A DNA stretch of 64,000 nt from Halomonas caseinilytica (GTDB taxonomy: Bacteria; Pseudomonadota; Gammaproteobacteria; Pseudomonadales; Halomonadaceae), in contig NZ_BDEP01000017.1 in NCBI RefSeq assembly GCF_001662305.1, forward strand, positions 186,001 to 250,000, read 5' to 3'. Made by a program: the position numbers and the translations under genes. Positions 19,642 through 28,832 of this stretch are shown in pieces. Positions within the stretch are counted from its first letter, which is position 1, and the number at the start of each line of letters is the position of its first letter. Below the pieces are notes generated by a model. That model did not search any database. It was given only the letters and a program-made list of their open reading frames with translations, and was not told where the DNA came from.

Positions 19642-20103
19642 ATGGCCAGCATGACCGATTCCCGCGCCTTGATGGACCAGGCCGAACGACAGTGTCGTTA
19701 TCGTGGCGTCCGCTTTACGCCGATTCGCCGACGTGTGCTGCAGATGATTGCCGACACGCGCGGCGGGTTGAAGGCTTATGACCTGCTCGATCGTCTCACC
19801 ACCGAGCACGCCTCTGCCCGACCACCGACGGTATATCGTGCCCTGGAATTTCTCATCGATCAGGGGCTGGTGCATCGCATCGAGTCGCTCAATGCCTATG
19901 TGGCCTGCCCCTGTCCCGAGCATGCCCACGGCTTTCAACTCTTGATCTGTCGCGATTGCGGCCGGGTCGAGGAGCTGCACCTCGACGATATCAACGAACA
20001 GTTGGGGCAACGTGCCCGGGAACTGGGGTTCACGGTACAGCGTCAGACCATCGAGCTGCTCGGCCGTTGCGACGCCTGCCAGAGCGTTTCCCAGACTCCC
20101 TGA
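19642..20103 (+). CDS. zur: Fur-family zinc uptake regulator Zur
   Basis: Zinc-responsive repressor of 153 aa. The winged HTH spans residues about 20-80 (FTPIRRRVLQMIADTRGGLKAYDLL, then PPTVYRALEFLIDQGLVHRIES). The dimerisation domain has CPCPEHAHGFQLLICRDCGRVEEL and a C-terminal GRCDAC, giving two CxxC pairs for the structural zinc site, as in Zur rather than Fur. The ATG at 19642 was used; another in-frame ATG at 19651 is possible. It lies 14 bases before hisI, suggesting co-transcription. Confidence 0.85.
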   Translation: MASMTDSRALMDQAERQCRYRGVRFTPIRRRVLQMIADTRGGLKAYDLLDRLTTEHASARPPTVYRALEFLIDQGLVHRIESLNAYVACPCPEHAHGFQLLICRDCGRVEELHLDDINEQLGQRARELGFTVQRQTIELLGRCDACQSVSQTP

Positions 20104-20117
20104 TAGCCGGAGAGACC

Positions 20118-20567
20118 ATGTCCGATGCCCTCAAGGCGCTGGAAGGCGCCGCCCTCGATACTCGCCGCCCGCTCGACGAGATCCTCGATGCCGCCCGCTT
20201 CAACGACGCCGGCCTGATGCCCGCTATCGCCCAGCAGCATGATTCCGGCGAAGTGCTGATGATGGCCTGGATGAACCGCCAGACCCTGGAAGAAACCCTG
20301 CGGACGGGGCGCGTCTGCTATTGGTCGCGCTCACGGGGCAAGCCCTGGCGCAAGGGAGAATCATCCGGACAACAGCAGCACCTTCGCGCCGCCAGCCTCG
20401 ACTGCGATGGCGACACCTTGCTGCTTCAGGTCGACCAGGACGGGCCGGCTTGTCACAGCGGGCGCCGCAGCTGCTTCTACGTGGCACTGGAGAGTGACCA
20501 GGCACGCGTCACCAGCGAGCCGATGGTCGACCCTGCGGCGCTCTACGGCGACAAGTCGCCCCACTGA
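20118..20567 (+). CDS. hisI: Phosphoribosyl-AMP cyclohydrolase
   Basis: Zinc enzyme of 149 aa that opens the purine ring of PR-AMP in histidine synthesis. The stand-alone HisI domain has [34 protein letters not shown]. The zinc and metal-site Cys are present in [27 protein letters not shown] (split here across 133-bp of coding sequence), so it is not a ligand-depleted form. No HisE domain is fused. The ATG at 20118 follows CCGGAGAG. It sits directly behind zur and outside any his operon visible here, which is the context of zinc-starvation HisI paralogues in other bacteria. Confidence 0.9.
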   Translation: MSDALKALEGAALDTRRPLDEILDAARFNDAGLMPAIAQQHDSGEVLMMAWMNRQTLEETLRTGRVCYWSRSRGKPWRKGESSGQQQHLRAASLDCDGDTLLLQVDQDGPACHSGRRSCFYVALESDQARVTSEPMVDPAALYGDKSPH

Positions 20568-20575
20568 GACGCGCC

Positions 20576-20881
20576 ATGCACGCCCTCGCCCGAAGCCTGC
20601 GCGCCGGGCTCGCCTTCATCATGATCGGCCTGGTGCGTCTCTACCAATGGCTGATCAGCCCTCTGCTCGGCCCACGTTGCCGCTACTGGCCCAGCTGTTC
20701 CGATTACACCGCCGAGGCCCTGCGCGTGCATGGTCCCTTGCGCGGTGGCTGGCTGGCGGCTCGACGCCTTCTGCGTTGCCATCCCGGTGCCTCGGGGGGC
20801 ATCGACCCAGTGCCCGGCGGCCCCAGTGAACGGCTGTGCCAGGCAGATCCTGACCTGGATGACGACTTTCGCTGTCGATAG
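20576..20881 (+). CDS. yidD: Membrane protein insertion efficiency factor YidD
   Basis: Small protein of 101 aa with the YidD signature [31 protein letters not shown] and later GGIDPVP, with the conserved Cys residues. It assists YidC in inserting membrane proteins. The family is usually 70-90 aa; this copy carries an acidic C-terminal tail (QADPDLDDD). The ATG at 20576 is 8 bases after hisI. YidD is normally encoded between rnpA and yidC, so this is either a relocated or a second copy. Confidence 0.9.
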   Translation: MHALARSLRAGLAFIMIGLVRLYQWLISPLLGPRCRYWPSCSDYTAEALRVHGPLRGGWLAARRLLRCHPGASGGIDPVPGGPSERLCQADPDLDDDFRCR

Positions 20882-20934
20882 CTCCACCGAGGGCCTCAGG
20901 TTAGTCGGCCCGCCGGCTTCACCGACAAGATGCC

Positions 20935-20958
20935 CGGTCGGCACCAAGAGGCCGACCG
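20935..20958. terminator. Hairpin between convergent yidD and sufE
   Basis: CGGTCGGC (20935-20942), an 8-base loop and GCCGACCG (20951-20958) form a perfect 8-bp stem between two convergent genes. It could serve both. No T-run is present. Confidence 0.5.
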
Positions 20959-20980
20959 TGCGCAAGGCGTGACGACGGCA

Positions 20981-21406
20981 TCATGCCGCTTCCTGCTCGG
21001 CGACCCGATAGATTCGATCGAGCATGGCATGCAGGCCGTTGCTGCGAGTCGGCGACAAATGCTTGTCGAGACCGAGATCTTTCAGAAAATGCGGGCTGGT
21101 CGCCCGGATATCCGATGGATGCCGGTCGTTGTAGATGCGCATCAGCACCGCGATCAGTCCCGAGACAATGGCGGCATCCGATACGGCATCGAAATGCAGC
21201 GCCTCGCCGTCACGGCGATGATGCATCCAGACATTGGACTGGCAGCCCTGGATCTTGAGCTCCTCGACCTTCCACTCGTCGGGGAAAGCCGGTAGCTGCT
21301 TGCCCATGTCGATGATGTACTGGTAGCGGTCCATCCAGTTGTCGAACATCTCGAACTCTTCCAGCAGCGCCTGCTGGGCTTGTTCGGCGGTGGTCTCTGC
21401 GTTCAT
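20981..21406 (-). CDS. sufE: Cysteine desulfuration protein SufE
   Basis: Sulfur-acceptor protein of 141 aa that takes persulfide sulfur from a cysteine desulfurase (SufS or CsdA) for Fe-S assembly. The active Cys lies in KIQGCQSNVW. The N-terminal FEMFDNWMDRYQYIIDMGKQLP is canonical. The ATG at 21406 follows AGGAG; an upstream in-frame start at 21433 adds a poor extension. It is 28 bases downstream of the tyrosine recombinase on the same strand, possibly co-transcribed, and convergent with yidD. No suf operon surrounds it. CsdE is an alternative name. Confidence 0.9.
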   Translation of the reverse strand: MNAETTAEQAQQALLEEFEMFDNWMDRYQYIIDMGKQLPAFPDEWKVEELKIQGCQSNVWMHHRRDGEALHFDAVSDAAIVSGLIAVLMRIYNDRHPSDIRATSPHFLKDLGLDKHLSPTRSNGLHAMLDRIYRVAEQEAA

Positions 21407-21434
21407 GAGGGCTCCTGACTGGCTTCTGGGCATA

Positions 21435-22706
21435 TTATACCGGTTGCTCCCCTGGTACGTCCGCCCCTCCTGTGCCCTGGGGCGTCAGGCCGTGCCGAGC
21501 CTGCTGTCGATGCCACTCCTCGGCCTCGGTATGCAGGTAGCGGGCCGTGGTGTCGAGCCGGGAGTGGCGCGCCGTCTCGGCGAGGTAGCGAAGCTCGACA
21601 CCGGCCTGGGCTTGATGCGTCAGCGCCGTATGGCGCAACCAGTGCGGCGTGGCACGTCTCAGTTGCGCCACTTCGCGTTCCGCATCGGCACCGAGCTGGT
21701 GTTTCAGGGCAATGGCCGCTTCCTCGAAGATTGCCCGAATCAATCGATACAAATGATTGTCCCCCACGCCGCGACGGCCATCGAGTCCCCGTAACAAGGG
21801 CGTCGGCTCGTCGGCCGACGGCTCCGGCGAAAGATTCAGGCAGACGCGCCAATCGGCGAGCAAGCGCATCATGTCCGGCGGCACGGGAATACGAGCCGTC
21901 TTGCCGCCCTTCCCCGTCACCCGCCACCACCAGCGCCCCTCGCGCCGGATGAAGTCATCCATGCGGGCACCGGTCATCTCGCCGATGCGTGGCGCCAATA
22001 GATAGGCGAAGCCGAATACCAGACGCCGCCGCATCCAGACGAAGCGCGCTCGGCGGGAGGCCGATGACGCCGGCGGCCGGTCCAGCCATTGCCAGAGCCA
22101 CTCCCACAGCGGCCGCTCCAGATAGCGCTCGATCGCGCCCCGACGATTGTCCATTCGTCGGCGCTTGTCACGCATCAACCGGAAAGGATTGTGGTCGAGC
22201 CACCCTGCTTCGACCAACCAAGCGCACAGGCCCTGCAGGATAATCAAGCTCTGCCGTCGGCTCGAGGGCGACAAAGGGCCCCGAAACGGCCGCCAGCGCG
22301 GATCCTGGCGGGCGCGGGTCGGGCCGACCCAGCGCTCGCGTGGCGTGGGATCGCCAAGAAAGGCCTCGAAGGCATCGAGATGGTCGCGACGTAACTCGGC
22401 CAGCGACATGCCCTGCTCGCCCAGCCACAGCAGCAAGCGCTCGGCCTCACGGCGGTAAGCCCGCTGAGTGTTCGGACTGGCGCGGTACTCCTCCAGCCAG
22501 AGCGCGACGGCCTGGACGTCGTTGGTGGCCGCGATGCGTCCCGCCCCGGCTGGCGAGAGGCCGCTTGGAAGCCAGCCGTCGGTGCCATAGAGCACCGCCC
22601 CAATCTCCGAAGCCACCGGATAGGCTGCCTGCGGCACACCTGCCCCGCCCAAGGCCTTTCCTTCGGGCCATTCGTCCGGCACTTGCCCTCCTGTTTCTGT
22701 CTGCAC
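21435..22706 (-). CDS. Tyrosine recombinase/integrase (XerC-like fold)
   Basis: Site-specific recombinase of up to 423 aa. The N-terminal core-binding (SAM-like) domain spans about residues 62-175 (YRASPNTQRAYRREAERLLLWL). The catalytic domain has Arg240 (LLAPRIGEM), the beta-hairpin Lys (GKGGK, 266-269), His355 and Arg358 (PHWLRH), His381 (ARHSRLD) and nucleophile Tyr390 (ARYLH). It is larger than XerC/XerD (about 300 aa) because of an N-terminal extension of about 60 aa and insertions. The start is a GTG at 22706; a GTG at 22682 with AGGAGGG just upstream is an alternative. It is divergent from a KfrA-like gene across an AT-rich spacer. Its DNA target is unknown. Confidence 0.82.
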   Translation of the reverse strand: MQTETGGQVPDEWPEGKALGGAGVPQAAYPVASEIGAVLYGTDGWLPSGLSPAGAGRIAATNDVQAVALWLEEYRASPNTQRAYRREAERLLLWLGEQGMSLAELRRDHLDAFEAFLGDPTPRERWVGPTRARQDPRWRPFRGPLSPSSRRQSLIILQGLCAWLVEAGWLDHNPFRLMRDKRRRMDNRRGAIERYLERPLWEWLWQWLDRPPASSASRRARFVWMRRRLVFGFAYLLAPRIGEMTGARMDDFIRREGRWWWRVTGKGGKTARIPVPPDMMRLLADWRVCLNLSPEPSADEPTPLLRGLDGRRGVGDNHLYRLIRAIFEEAAIALKHQLGADAEREVAQLRRATPHWLRHTALTHQAQAGVELRYLAETARHSRLDTTARYLHTEAEEWHRQQARHGLTPQGTGGADVPGEQPV

Positions 22707-22907
22707 ATGGCGTACCGAGGCCTATAGTGTCACGCCGTAAGGCAAAATAATCAAGATAAGCCGCGTAATCTTGATTATAAAGCATAAAAAATAAATAAAA
22801 TTACATTACACATAATACGTAATAAGCTTTATCTTCGCCTTGGAAAGCGCTATCCTTCGCCCATCAATCGGGCTGCTGCCCCGATAAACCGCGACGAGGA
22901 GACCCCC
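22707..22907. promoter_or_regulatory. AT-rich divergent regulatory region with dyads
   Basis: A 201-base spacer between the recombinase and the KfrA-like gene, strikingly AT-rich from 22740 to 22850. It contains a perfect 11-bp inverted repeat: ATAATCAAGAT (22747-22757), a 10-base spacer and ATCTTGATTAT (22768-22778). A second dyad is ATTAC (22805-22809) with GTAAT (22819-22823). These are good candidates for binding sites of the KfrA-like protein or the recombinase. Confidence 0.6.
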
Positions 22908-23951
22908 ATGGCACGCACCGGTGTGCGATACGAGGATGTACAGCGCGCCATCGACACTCTGATGGCCAAGGGCGATGCCCCCAGCGTGCACAAGATTCGC
23001 GAGACGCTCGGTACGGGTAGCTTCACGACCATCAGTGAGCATCTGCGCGAGTGGCGCCGCCTGCGCGAGGAAAACCGTGACGTGCCACCGCCCCAGGGAA
23101 TGCCCGTCGAGCTCCAGGAGCTGGCCGAGACGCTCTGGACTCAAGCCCAGGAAGCGGCCAATCAGGCACTGGCACACTATCGCCAAGAAGCCGACTCCCG
23201 CGTCGACGATGCCCGTCAGCAGGCTGCCGATGCCGAACGTCGCGCCGAAGATGCCGAGCAGCGCGAGACCGCCCTGTCGGCCCACCTGACCCAGATCGAC
23301 CAGCGCCTCGAGCAGCGCACCTCGGAACTGGCTCAGTTGCGCACCGAGCACGAGGCCCTTCAGAAAGAGGAAGCTCGCTCGAAGGAGCGTCTCGATGAGC
23401 TGGTGCGGCGCCTGGAAGCGGCCGAGGCGGAAGTGAAACGCCGTGAGCAGGCCCACCAGCAGGCCTTGGAGGAACAGGCCGAGACGCACCGCGAGCGTCT
23501 GGCACAGGAAGAAGAACGCAATGAAACCGCCGAGGCGCGCCTGATGGGACTGCTCGATCAGGAGCGCCAGGAACGCCAGGCGGCCGAAAAGGCCCATGCC
23601 GGCCGGGAACAGCGCCTGACACGTCGACTCGAAACCCTCCAGGAACAGCAGAGCGCCCTGCAGACAGATCTCGCTGCGGCTCGCCAGGCACAGCACGACG
23701 CCGAACAAGCCCGGGACAATGCCGAGCAACGCGAGGCCGCCTTGCGCGACCAGCATGAACAACTCAAGGCACGTCTCGAGGAACAGGAACGACGTATAGC
23801 GGAGCAGACGGAACAGTGGCGCGAACGCGAACGTCAGTTCGAACAGCGGCTATGGGCCTCGCTCGAAGCCATGCGCGAAGAGTGGCGAAGCGAAAGGACT
23901 GCCTCACCCGAGAACGGAAACGACACCCCAGACACAACGAACCCCGCTTGA
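22908..23951 (+). CDS. kfrA: KfrA-like coiled-coil DNA-binding protein
   Basis: Protein of 347 aa. Residues 1-60 match the KfrA N-terminal DNA-binding domain (RYEDVQRAIDTLMAKGDAPSVHKIRETLGTGSFTTISEHLREW). Residues about 65-330 are an uninterrupted Glu/Gln/Arg/Ala-rich coiled coil (for example QQAADAERRAEDAEQRETAL). KfrA is known from broad-host-range plasmids, where it autoregulates and supports plasmid stability by forming filaments. A chromosomal copy suggests nucleoid structuring or a domesticated element. The ATG at 22908 follows a GAGGAG site. The terminator stem overlaps the stop codon. It is divergent from a recombinase. Confidence 0.8.
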   Translation: MARTGVRYEDVQRAIDTLMAKGDAPSVHKIRETLGTGSFTTISEHLREWRRLREENRDVPPPQGMPVELQELAETLWTQAQEAANQALAHYRQEADSRVDDARQQAADAERRAEDAEQRETALSAHLTQIDQRLEQRTSELAQLRTEHEALQKEEARSKERLDELVRRLEAAEAEVKRREQAHQQALEEQAETHRERLAQEEERNETAEARLMGLLDQERQERQAAEKAHAGREQRLTRRLETLQEQQSALQTDLAAARQAQHDAEQARDNAEQREAALRDQHEQLKARLEEQERRIAEQTEQWRERERQFEQRLWASLEAMREEWRSERTASPENGNDTPDTTNPA

Positions 23952-23960
23952 GCGGGGTTC
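23939..23960 (+). terminator. Terminator overlapping the kfrA stop codon
   Basis: GAACCCCGC (23939-23947), loop TTGA, GCGGGGTTC (23952-23960) form a perfect 9-bp stem. The loop carries the kfrA stop codon TGA (23949-23951). Confidence 0.7.
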
Positions 23961-24046
23961 GAGGAGAAGAAGGTTAGAAGTACTACTTTCAGCGCCCCTA
24001 GCCCCGGATAGCACCAGGGCATGGGGTGCGCCGTGTTACACAGACT

Positions 24047-24243
24047 TAAAGGAGCGCTGATTTATGTCGCGAGCGATGACAGATTTGGCTGCCGCCGGAG
24101 CACAGGAACCGGAGGTTTACGCGGTGTCAAATGAGGATTTCGAGCACCGCCGACAGCCAAGGCTAGGCCCGTTCCCGACGGGCCTTCGCACTTCCCGCAT
24201 CCATGCGGGTCGTCGAGCGCAGCAATAAATCAACGCCTCCTTA
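24047..24243. repeat. MITE-like element with terminal inverted repeats
   Basis: About 197 bp without a gene. The left end TAAAGGAGCGCTGATTTAT (24047-24065) and the reverse complement of the right end, TAAGGAGGCGTTGATTTAT (24225-24243), match with one substitution if a one-base indel is allowed on each side. Inside lie two hairpins: AGGCCCGT/ACGGGCCT (24165-24185) and CCCGCA/TGCGGG (24194-24209). The right end supplies the TAA stop of nfuA. Short length, terminal repeats and lack of coding potential suggest a non-autonomous transposable element. No second copy was seen in the window. Confidence 0.55.
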
Positions 24244-24831
24244 GCGATAATAGGCGTTGGTGGTATCGGTGTGGTCGGTCACGTCGCGAATCCCGGAGAG
24301 CTCCGGAATGCGCTCCATCAGCGTCTTCTCGACACCATCCTTGAGAGTGATGTCAACTGCCGCGCACCCCTGGCAGCCACCGCCGAATGACAGGACAGCG
24401 ACCTGTTCCTCGGTCAACTGCACCAGGCGGACTTCCCCGCCATGAGCTGCCAGACCGGGATTGATCTCGCTATACAGCACATAGTTGACCTGGTCCTCGA
24501 TGGGGCTGTCGGCATTGACCTTGGGCATCTTGGCGTTGGGCGCCTTGATGGTGAGCTGCCCGCCCATGCGGTCGGCATTGAAGTCGACCACGGCCTCCTC
24601 GAGGAACGGCACGCTGTTCTTGTCCAGGTAGACGGCGATCTTCTCGAGCTCGAGACGCTCGTCGCTGGGCTCTTCCTCACCGGGGCGGCAGTAGGCCAGA
24701 CAGGTCTCGGCGTAGGGCGTCCCCGGCTGAGTGATGAAGATACGCACGGCGATCCCCTCGACGTTCTGCTTGGCCAGCAGTTCGGCGAGGTAATCCTGGG
24801 CACTATCGGTGATCTGGATGCTGTCGCTCAT
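24241..24831 (-). CDS. nfuA: Fe-S biogenesis protein NfuA
   Basis: Fe-S carrier of 196 aa (E. coli NfuA 191 aa). The N-terminal degenerate A-type domain ([37 protein letters not shown]) is followed by a Nfu domain with the cluster-binding GGGCQGCA (CxxC). It transfers 4Fe-4S clusters to apoproteins under stress. The ATG at 24831 was chosen over an in-frame start at 24984 because homology begins at [12 protein letters not shown]. Its stop codon coincides with the end of a MITE-like repeat. It is divergent from metH. Confidence 0.93.
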   Translation of the reverse strand: MSDSIQITDSAQDYLAELLAKQNVEGIAVRIFITQPGTPYAETCLAYCRPGEEEPSDERLELEKIAVYLDKNSVPFLEEAVVDFNADRMGGQLTIKAPNAKMPKVNADSPIEDQVNYVLYSEINPGLAAHGGEVRLVQLTEEQVAVLSFGGGCQGCAAVDITLKDGVEKTLMERIPELSGIRDVTDHTDTTNAYYR

Positions 24832-25129
24832 GATGCTCTCACTGGTCTGGCCCGACCGGGGATGAGGATAACGGACGTGGCCGGGACTAATCGGTGTTTT
24901 CCCTAATGGTAAGCGAGCAATGGCGCCGAGACAATCCCGAGTGATTTGCTGGGTCTTTGATGCCCTGCCGCCGGGCGTCACCATTTGCTACCATAGGGCG
25001 CCTATCCGGCGCGCCACGCCGAACAAGGAAAAACACTGCACCATGTTGCGCGTGCAGATCGCAGCTTGCGCGGCGATCCGCTCAGCGTTTCCACGACCGA
25101 TGCTTTCACGCTGGAGATCACCCCGACCC
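24832..25129. promoter_or_regulatory. nfuA-metH divergent intergenic region
   Basis: 298 bases between divergent genes. No cobalamin, SAM or SAH riboswitch core was recognised. An in-frame ATG at 25043 behind AAGGAAAAA could give MetH 29 extra residues, but they look non-conserved. I see no other gene in this stretch. Confidence 0.4.
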
Positions 25130-28100
25130 ATGGCCGACGTTCCCGTATCCTCGCTTGCGACACTCACCGACAGTCTCGCCAGACGCATCCTGATGCTGGA
25201 TGGCGGCATGGGGACCATGCTGCAGAATGCCGGCCTCTCCGAAGACGAGTTCCGAGGCGAACGATTCGCGGACTGGCCGACGGATCTCAAGGGCAACAAC
25301 GACCTGCTGGCGCTGACCTGCCCTGACCTGGTGACGCGCATTCACCGCGACTACCTCGAGGCCGGTGCCGACATCGTCGAGACCAATACCTTCAACAGCA
25401 CGCGGTTGTCCCAGTCCGACTACGGCATGGAGGACCTGGTACCAGAGTTGAATCGCGAATCCGCGCGCCTGGCCCGTACCATCTGCGATGCCGTGGCACA
25501 GGAAACCGGCGTGCCGCGCTACGTGGCGGGCGTGCTGGGGCCGACCTCTCGCACGGCCTCGCTGTCCCCGGACGTCAATGACCCGGCCATGCGCAACGTC
25601 ACTTTCGACGAATTGCGCGACAACTATCGCGAAGCCGCCGAAGCCCTCGTCGAAGGTGGCAGCGACCTGATCCTGATCGAGACGATCTTTGACACCTTGA
25701 ACGCCAAGGCCGCCATCTACGCGCTCGAAGAGCTGTTCGAGGCGCGCGGCGAGCGCCTGCCGGTGATGATCTCGGGGACCATCACCGATGCCTCAGGTCG
25801 CACCCTGTCGGGCCAGACCACCGAGGCCTTCTGGAACTCGGTACGCCATGCCCGGCCGCTGTCGGTGGGCCTCAACTGTGCACTGGGGGCCGAAGAGCTG
25901 CGTCCCTACGTCGAGGAGCTCTCCCACAAGGCCGATGTCTTCGTCTCCGCGCACCCCAACGCCGGGCTGCCCAACGAATTCGGCGAGTACGACCAGACGC
26001 CCGAGGAAATGGCAGCCATCGTCGCCGAGTTCGCCGAAAGCGGGCTGGTCAATATCATCGGTGGCTGCTGCGGCTCGACGCCCGAGCACATCGCCGCCAT
26101 TCACCGGGCGATCCGTGACACCGCACCACGCCAGCTTCCCGAACGCCCCCTGGCCTGCCGGCTTTCCGGGCTCGAGCCGTTCAACATCGAGCACGACTCG
26201 CTGTTCGTCAACGTCGGGGAGCGCACCAACGTCACCGGATCGGCGCGCTTCAAGCGACTGATCAAGGAAGAAGATTACACCACCGCCCTGGAGGTGGCCC
26301 TCGAGCAGGTCGAGAACGGCGCCCAGGTCATCGACATCAACATGGACGAGGGCATGCTGGAATCCGAGGAGGCGATGGTACGCTTCCTCAATCTGATCGC
26401 CGGCGAACCGGATATCGCTCGGGTGCCGATCATGGTCGATTCTTCCAAGTGGGAGATCATCGAGGCCGGCCTGAAGTGCATTCAGGGCAAGGCGGTGGTC
26501 AATTCCATCTCGCTGAAGGAAGGCGAGAACGCCTTCCGCGAGCAGGCCACCAAGTGTCGCCGCTACGGCGCCGCGATCGTGGTCATGGCCTTCGACGAAC
26601 AGGGCCAGGCCGATACCTTCGCGCGCAAAGCCGAGATCTGCCAGCGCGCCTATCGTCTGCTGGTCGACGACATCGATTTTCCGGCCGAAGACATCATCTT
26701 CGACCCGAACATCTTCGCCATCGCCACCGGCATCGAGGAACACAACAATTACGCCGTGGACTTCATCGAGGCGACTCGCTGGATCCGCGAGCACCTGCCC
26801 CACGCCATGGTGTCCGGCGGCGTGTCCAACGTTTCCTTCTCCTTCCGTGGCAACAACGCGGTACGCGAGGCGATCCACTCGGTCTTTCTCTACCATGCCA
26901 TCCGTGCCGGCATGACTATGGGGATCGTCAACGCCGGCCAGCTGGCGGTCTATGATGATCTGCCCGAGGAGTTGCGCGAAGGTGTCGAGGACGTGGTGCT
27001 CAACCGCCGCGACGACGCCACCGAACGGCTACTCGACCTGGCCGACAAGTACAAGGACGACGGCAGCGGCGCTTCCCGCCAGGAAGACCTGGAGTGGCGT
27101 GGCTGGGAGGTCGAAAAGCGCATCGAGCACGCCCTGGTCAAGGGCATCACGGCCTATATCGAGGAAGACACCGAGCTGGCCCGGCAGCGTGCCACACGCC
27201 CCATCGAGGTCATCGAAGGCCCCTTGATGGACGGCATGAACGTAGTTGGCGACCTGTTCGGCGCCGGCAAGATGTTCCTGCCCCAGGTGGTCAAGTCGGC
27301 CCGCGTGATGAAACAGGCCGTGGCCTACCTGATTCCCTACATCGAGGCCGAGAAGAGCGAAGATGCCCAGGCCAAGGGCAAGATCGTCATGGCCACGGTC
27401 AAGGGCGACGTTCACGACATCGGCAAGAACATCGTCGGCGTCGTGTTGCAATGCAACAACTACGAGGTCATCGACCTCGGCGTGATGGTACCGGCAGAGA
27501 AGATCCTGCAGACCGCCCGCGAAGAGAACGCCGACATCATCGGCCTCTCCGGGCTGATCACGCCCTCTCTCGACGAGATGGTTCACGTCGCCAAGGAGAT
27601 GCAGCGTCAGAACTTCGATATTCCGCTGCTCATCGGCGGGGCCACCACCTCCAAGGCGCACACCGCGGTCAAGATCGAACCCGGCTATGACCACCCGGTG
27701 ATCTACGTCACCGATGCGTCCCGCGCCGTGGGCGTGGCCGGCAAGCTGCTCTCGCCCGGGCTCAAGGAAGCCTATGTCGCCGAAATCCGCGAGGACTACG
27801 AGAAGGTTCGCGAGCGCAATGCCAAGCGACGTCCAAAGGCCGCCGAGATCAGTTACGCCGAGGCCCGCCGACACAAGCCGGCCATCGACTGGCAGGACTA
27901 TACGCCACCTCGCCCGGCGCTTTCCGGTCTCGAGGTCTTCGACAACCATGACCTGGCGCCCCTGATCGAGCGCATCGACTGGACGCCCTTTTTCATGAGC
28001 TGGCAACTGGCTGGCAAGTATCCGCGCATCCTCGATGACGAGAAGGTCGGCGAAGCGGCGCGCAACCTGTTCGATGACGCCCAGGCGATGCTCAAGCGGC

Positions 28101-28831
28101 TGGTCGACGACGGCCTGATCCAGGCTCGAGGCGTGATTGGCATGTGGCCGGCCAACACCGTCGACGATGACGTCATCGAAGTCTATGCCGATGAGTCGCG
28201 CACCGAGGTCGTCGAGCGGCTTCATCATATTCGCCAGCAGACCACCAAGAACCGCGAAGGCGTGTGTTATAGCCTGGCCGACTTCATTGCCCCCAAGGAA
28301 AGCGGCAAGCCGGACTGGATCGGCGGTTTCGCGGTGACCGCCGGGCATGGCGTCGAAGCACTCACCGAGCGCTACAAGGCAGCCGGCGATGATTACAACG
28401 CCATCATGGTCCAGGCCCTGGCCGACCGCCTCGCTGAGGCCTTCGCCGAGTACATGCACGAACGGGTGCGCAAGCAGTACTGGGGCTATGCGCCCGACGA
28501 GGCACTGGACAACGAGGCGCTGATCGCCGAGAAGTATCGCGGCATCCGGCCGGCCCCGGGCTATCCGGCCTGCCCCGACCATACCGAGAAGGCCACGCTG
28601 TTCCGCTTGCTCGACGCCGAGACGCATAGCGGCCTCTCGCTGACCGAGAGCTTCGCCATGTGGCCGGCGGCCGCGGTGGCCGGCTGGTACTTCGCTCACC
28701 CGCAGTCGAAGTATTTCTCCACCGGCAAGATCACCCGTGACCAGGTCGAGACACTGGCCGAACGCAAGGCGATGTCGCTGGCCGAGCTGGAGCGCTGGCT
28801 CATGCCGGTGCTGTCCTACGACCCCAGCTGA
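25130..28831 (+). CDS. metH: Cobalamin-dependent methionine synthase
   Basis: Modular enzyme of 1233 aa (E. coli 1227) that transfers methyl from 5-methyl-THF to homocysteine through B12. Modules in order: homocysteine-binding domain ([12 protein letters not shown]; zinc Cys in [13 protein letters not shown]), pterin-binding domain ([10 protein letters not shown], about 360-620), cobalamin cap and B12 domain with axial His762 in DVHDIGKN, and the C-terminal AdoMet activation domain ([18 protein letters not shown]). The start at 25130 gives [12 protein letters not shown] lies 13 bases upstream. A MATE exporter follows after one base. Confidence 0.97.
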   Translation: MADVPVSSLATLTDSLARRILMLDGGMGTMLQNAGLSEDEFRGERFADWPTDLKGNNDLLALTCPDLVTRIHRDYLEAGADIVETNTFNSTRLSQSDYGMEDLVPELNRESARLARTICDAVAQETGVPRYVAGVLGPTSRTASLSPDVNDPAMRNVTFDELRDNYREAAEALVEGGSDLILIETIFDTLNAKAAIYALEELFEARGERLPVMISGTITDASGRTLSGQTTEAFWNSVRHARPLSVGLNCALGAEELRPYVEELSHKADVFVSAHPNAGLPNEFGEYDQTPEEMAAIVAEFAESGLVNIIGGCCGSTPEHIAAIHRAIRDTAPRQLPERPLACRLSGLEPFNIEHDSLFVNVGERTNVTGSARFKRLIKEEDYTTALEVALEQVENGAQVIDINMDEGMLESEEAMVRFLNLIAGEPDIARVPIMVDSSKWEIIEAGLKCIQGKAVVNSISLKEGENAFREQATKCRRYGAAIVVMAFDEQGQADTFARKAEICQRAYRLLVDDIDFPAEDIIFDPNIFAIATGIEEHNNYAVDFIEATRWIREHLPHAMVSGGVSNVSFSFRGNNAVREAIHSVFLYHAIRAGMTMGIVNAGQLAVYDDLPEELREGVEDVVLNRRDDATERLLDLADKYKDDGSGASRQEDLEWRGWEVEKRIEHALVKGITAYIEEDTELARQRATRPIEVIEGPLMDGMNVVGDLFGAGKMFLPQVVKSARVMKQAVAYLIPYIEAEKSEDAQAKGKIVMATVKGDVHDIGKNIVGVVLQCNNYEVIDLGVMVPAEKILQTAREENADIIGLSGLITPSLDEMVHVAKEMQRQNFDIPLLIGGATTSKAHTAVKIEPGYDHPVIYVTDASRAVGVAGKLLSPGLKEAYVAEIREDYEKVRERNAKRRPKAAEISYAEARRHKPAIDWQDYTPPRPALSGLEVFDNHDLAPLIERIDWTPFFMSWQLAGKYPRILDDEKVGEAARNLFDDAQAMLKRLVDDGLIQARGVIGMWPANTVDDDVIEVYADESRTEVVERLHHIRQQTTKNREGVCYSLADFIAPKESGKPDWIGGFAVTAGHGVEALTERYKAAGDDYNAIMVQALADRLAEAFAEYMHERVRKQYWGYAPDEALDNEALIAEKYRGIRPAPGYPACPDHTEKATLFRLLDAETHSGLSLTESFAMWPAAAVAGWYFAHPQSKYFSTGKITRDQVETLAERKAMSLAELERWLMPVLSYDPS

Positions 28832-28832
28832 C

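Noticed and set aside
24832..25129. Cobalamin, SAM or SAH riboswitch in the metH leader
   Set aside because: None of the conserved cores (B12 box, SAH core, SAM core) could be found by eye.
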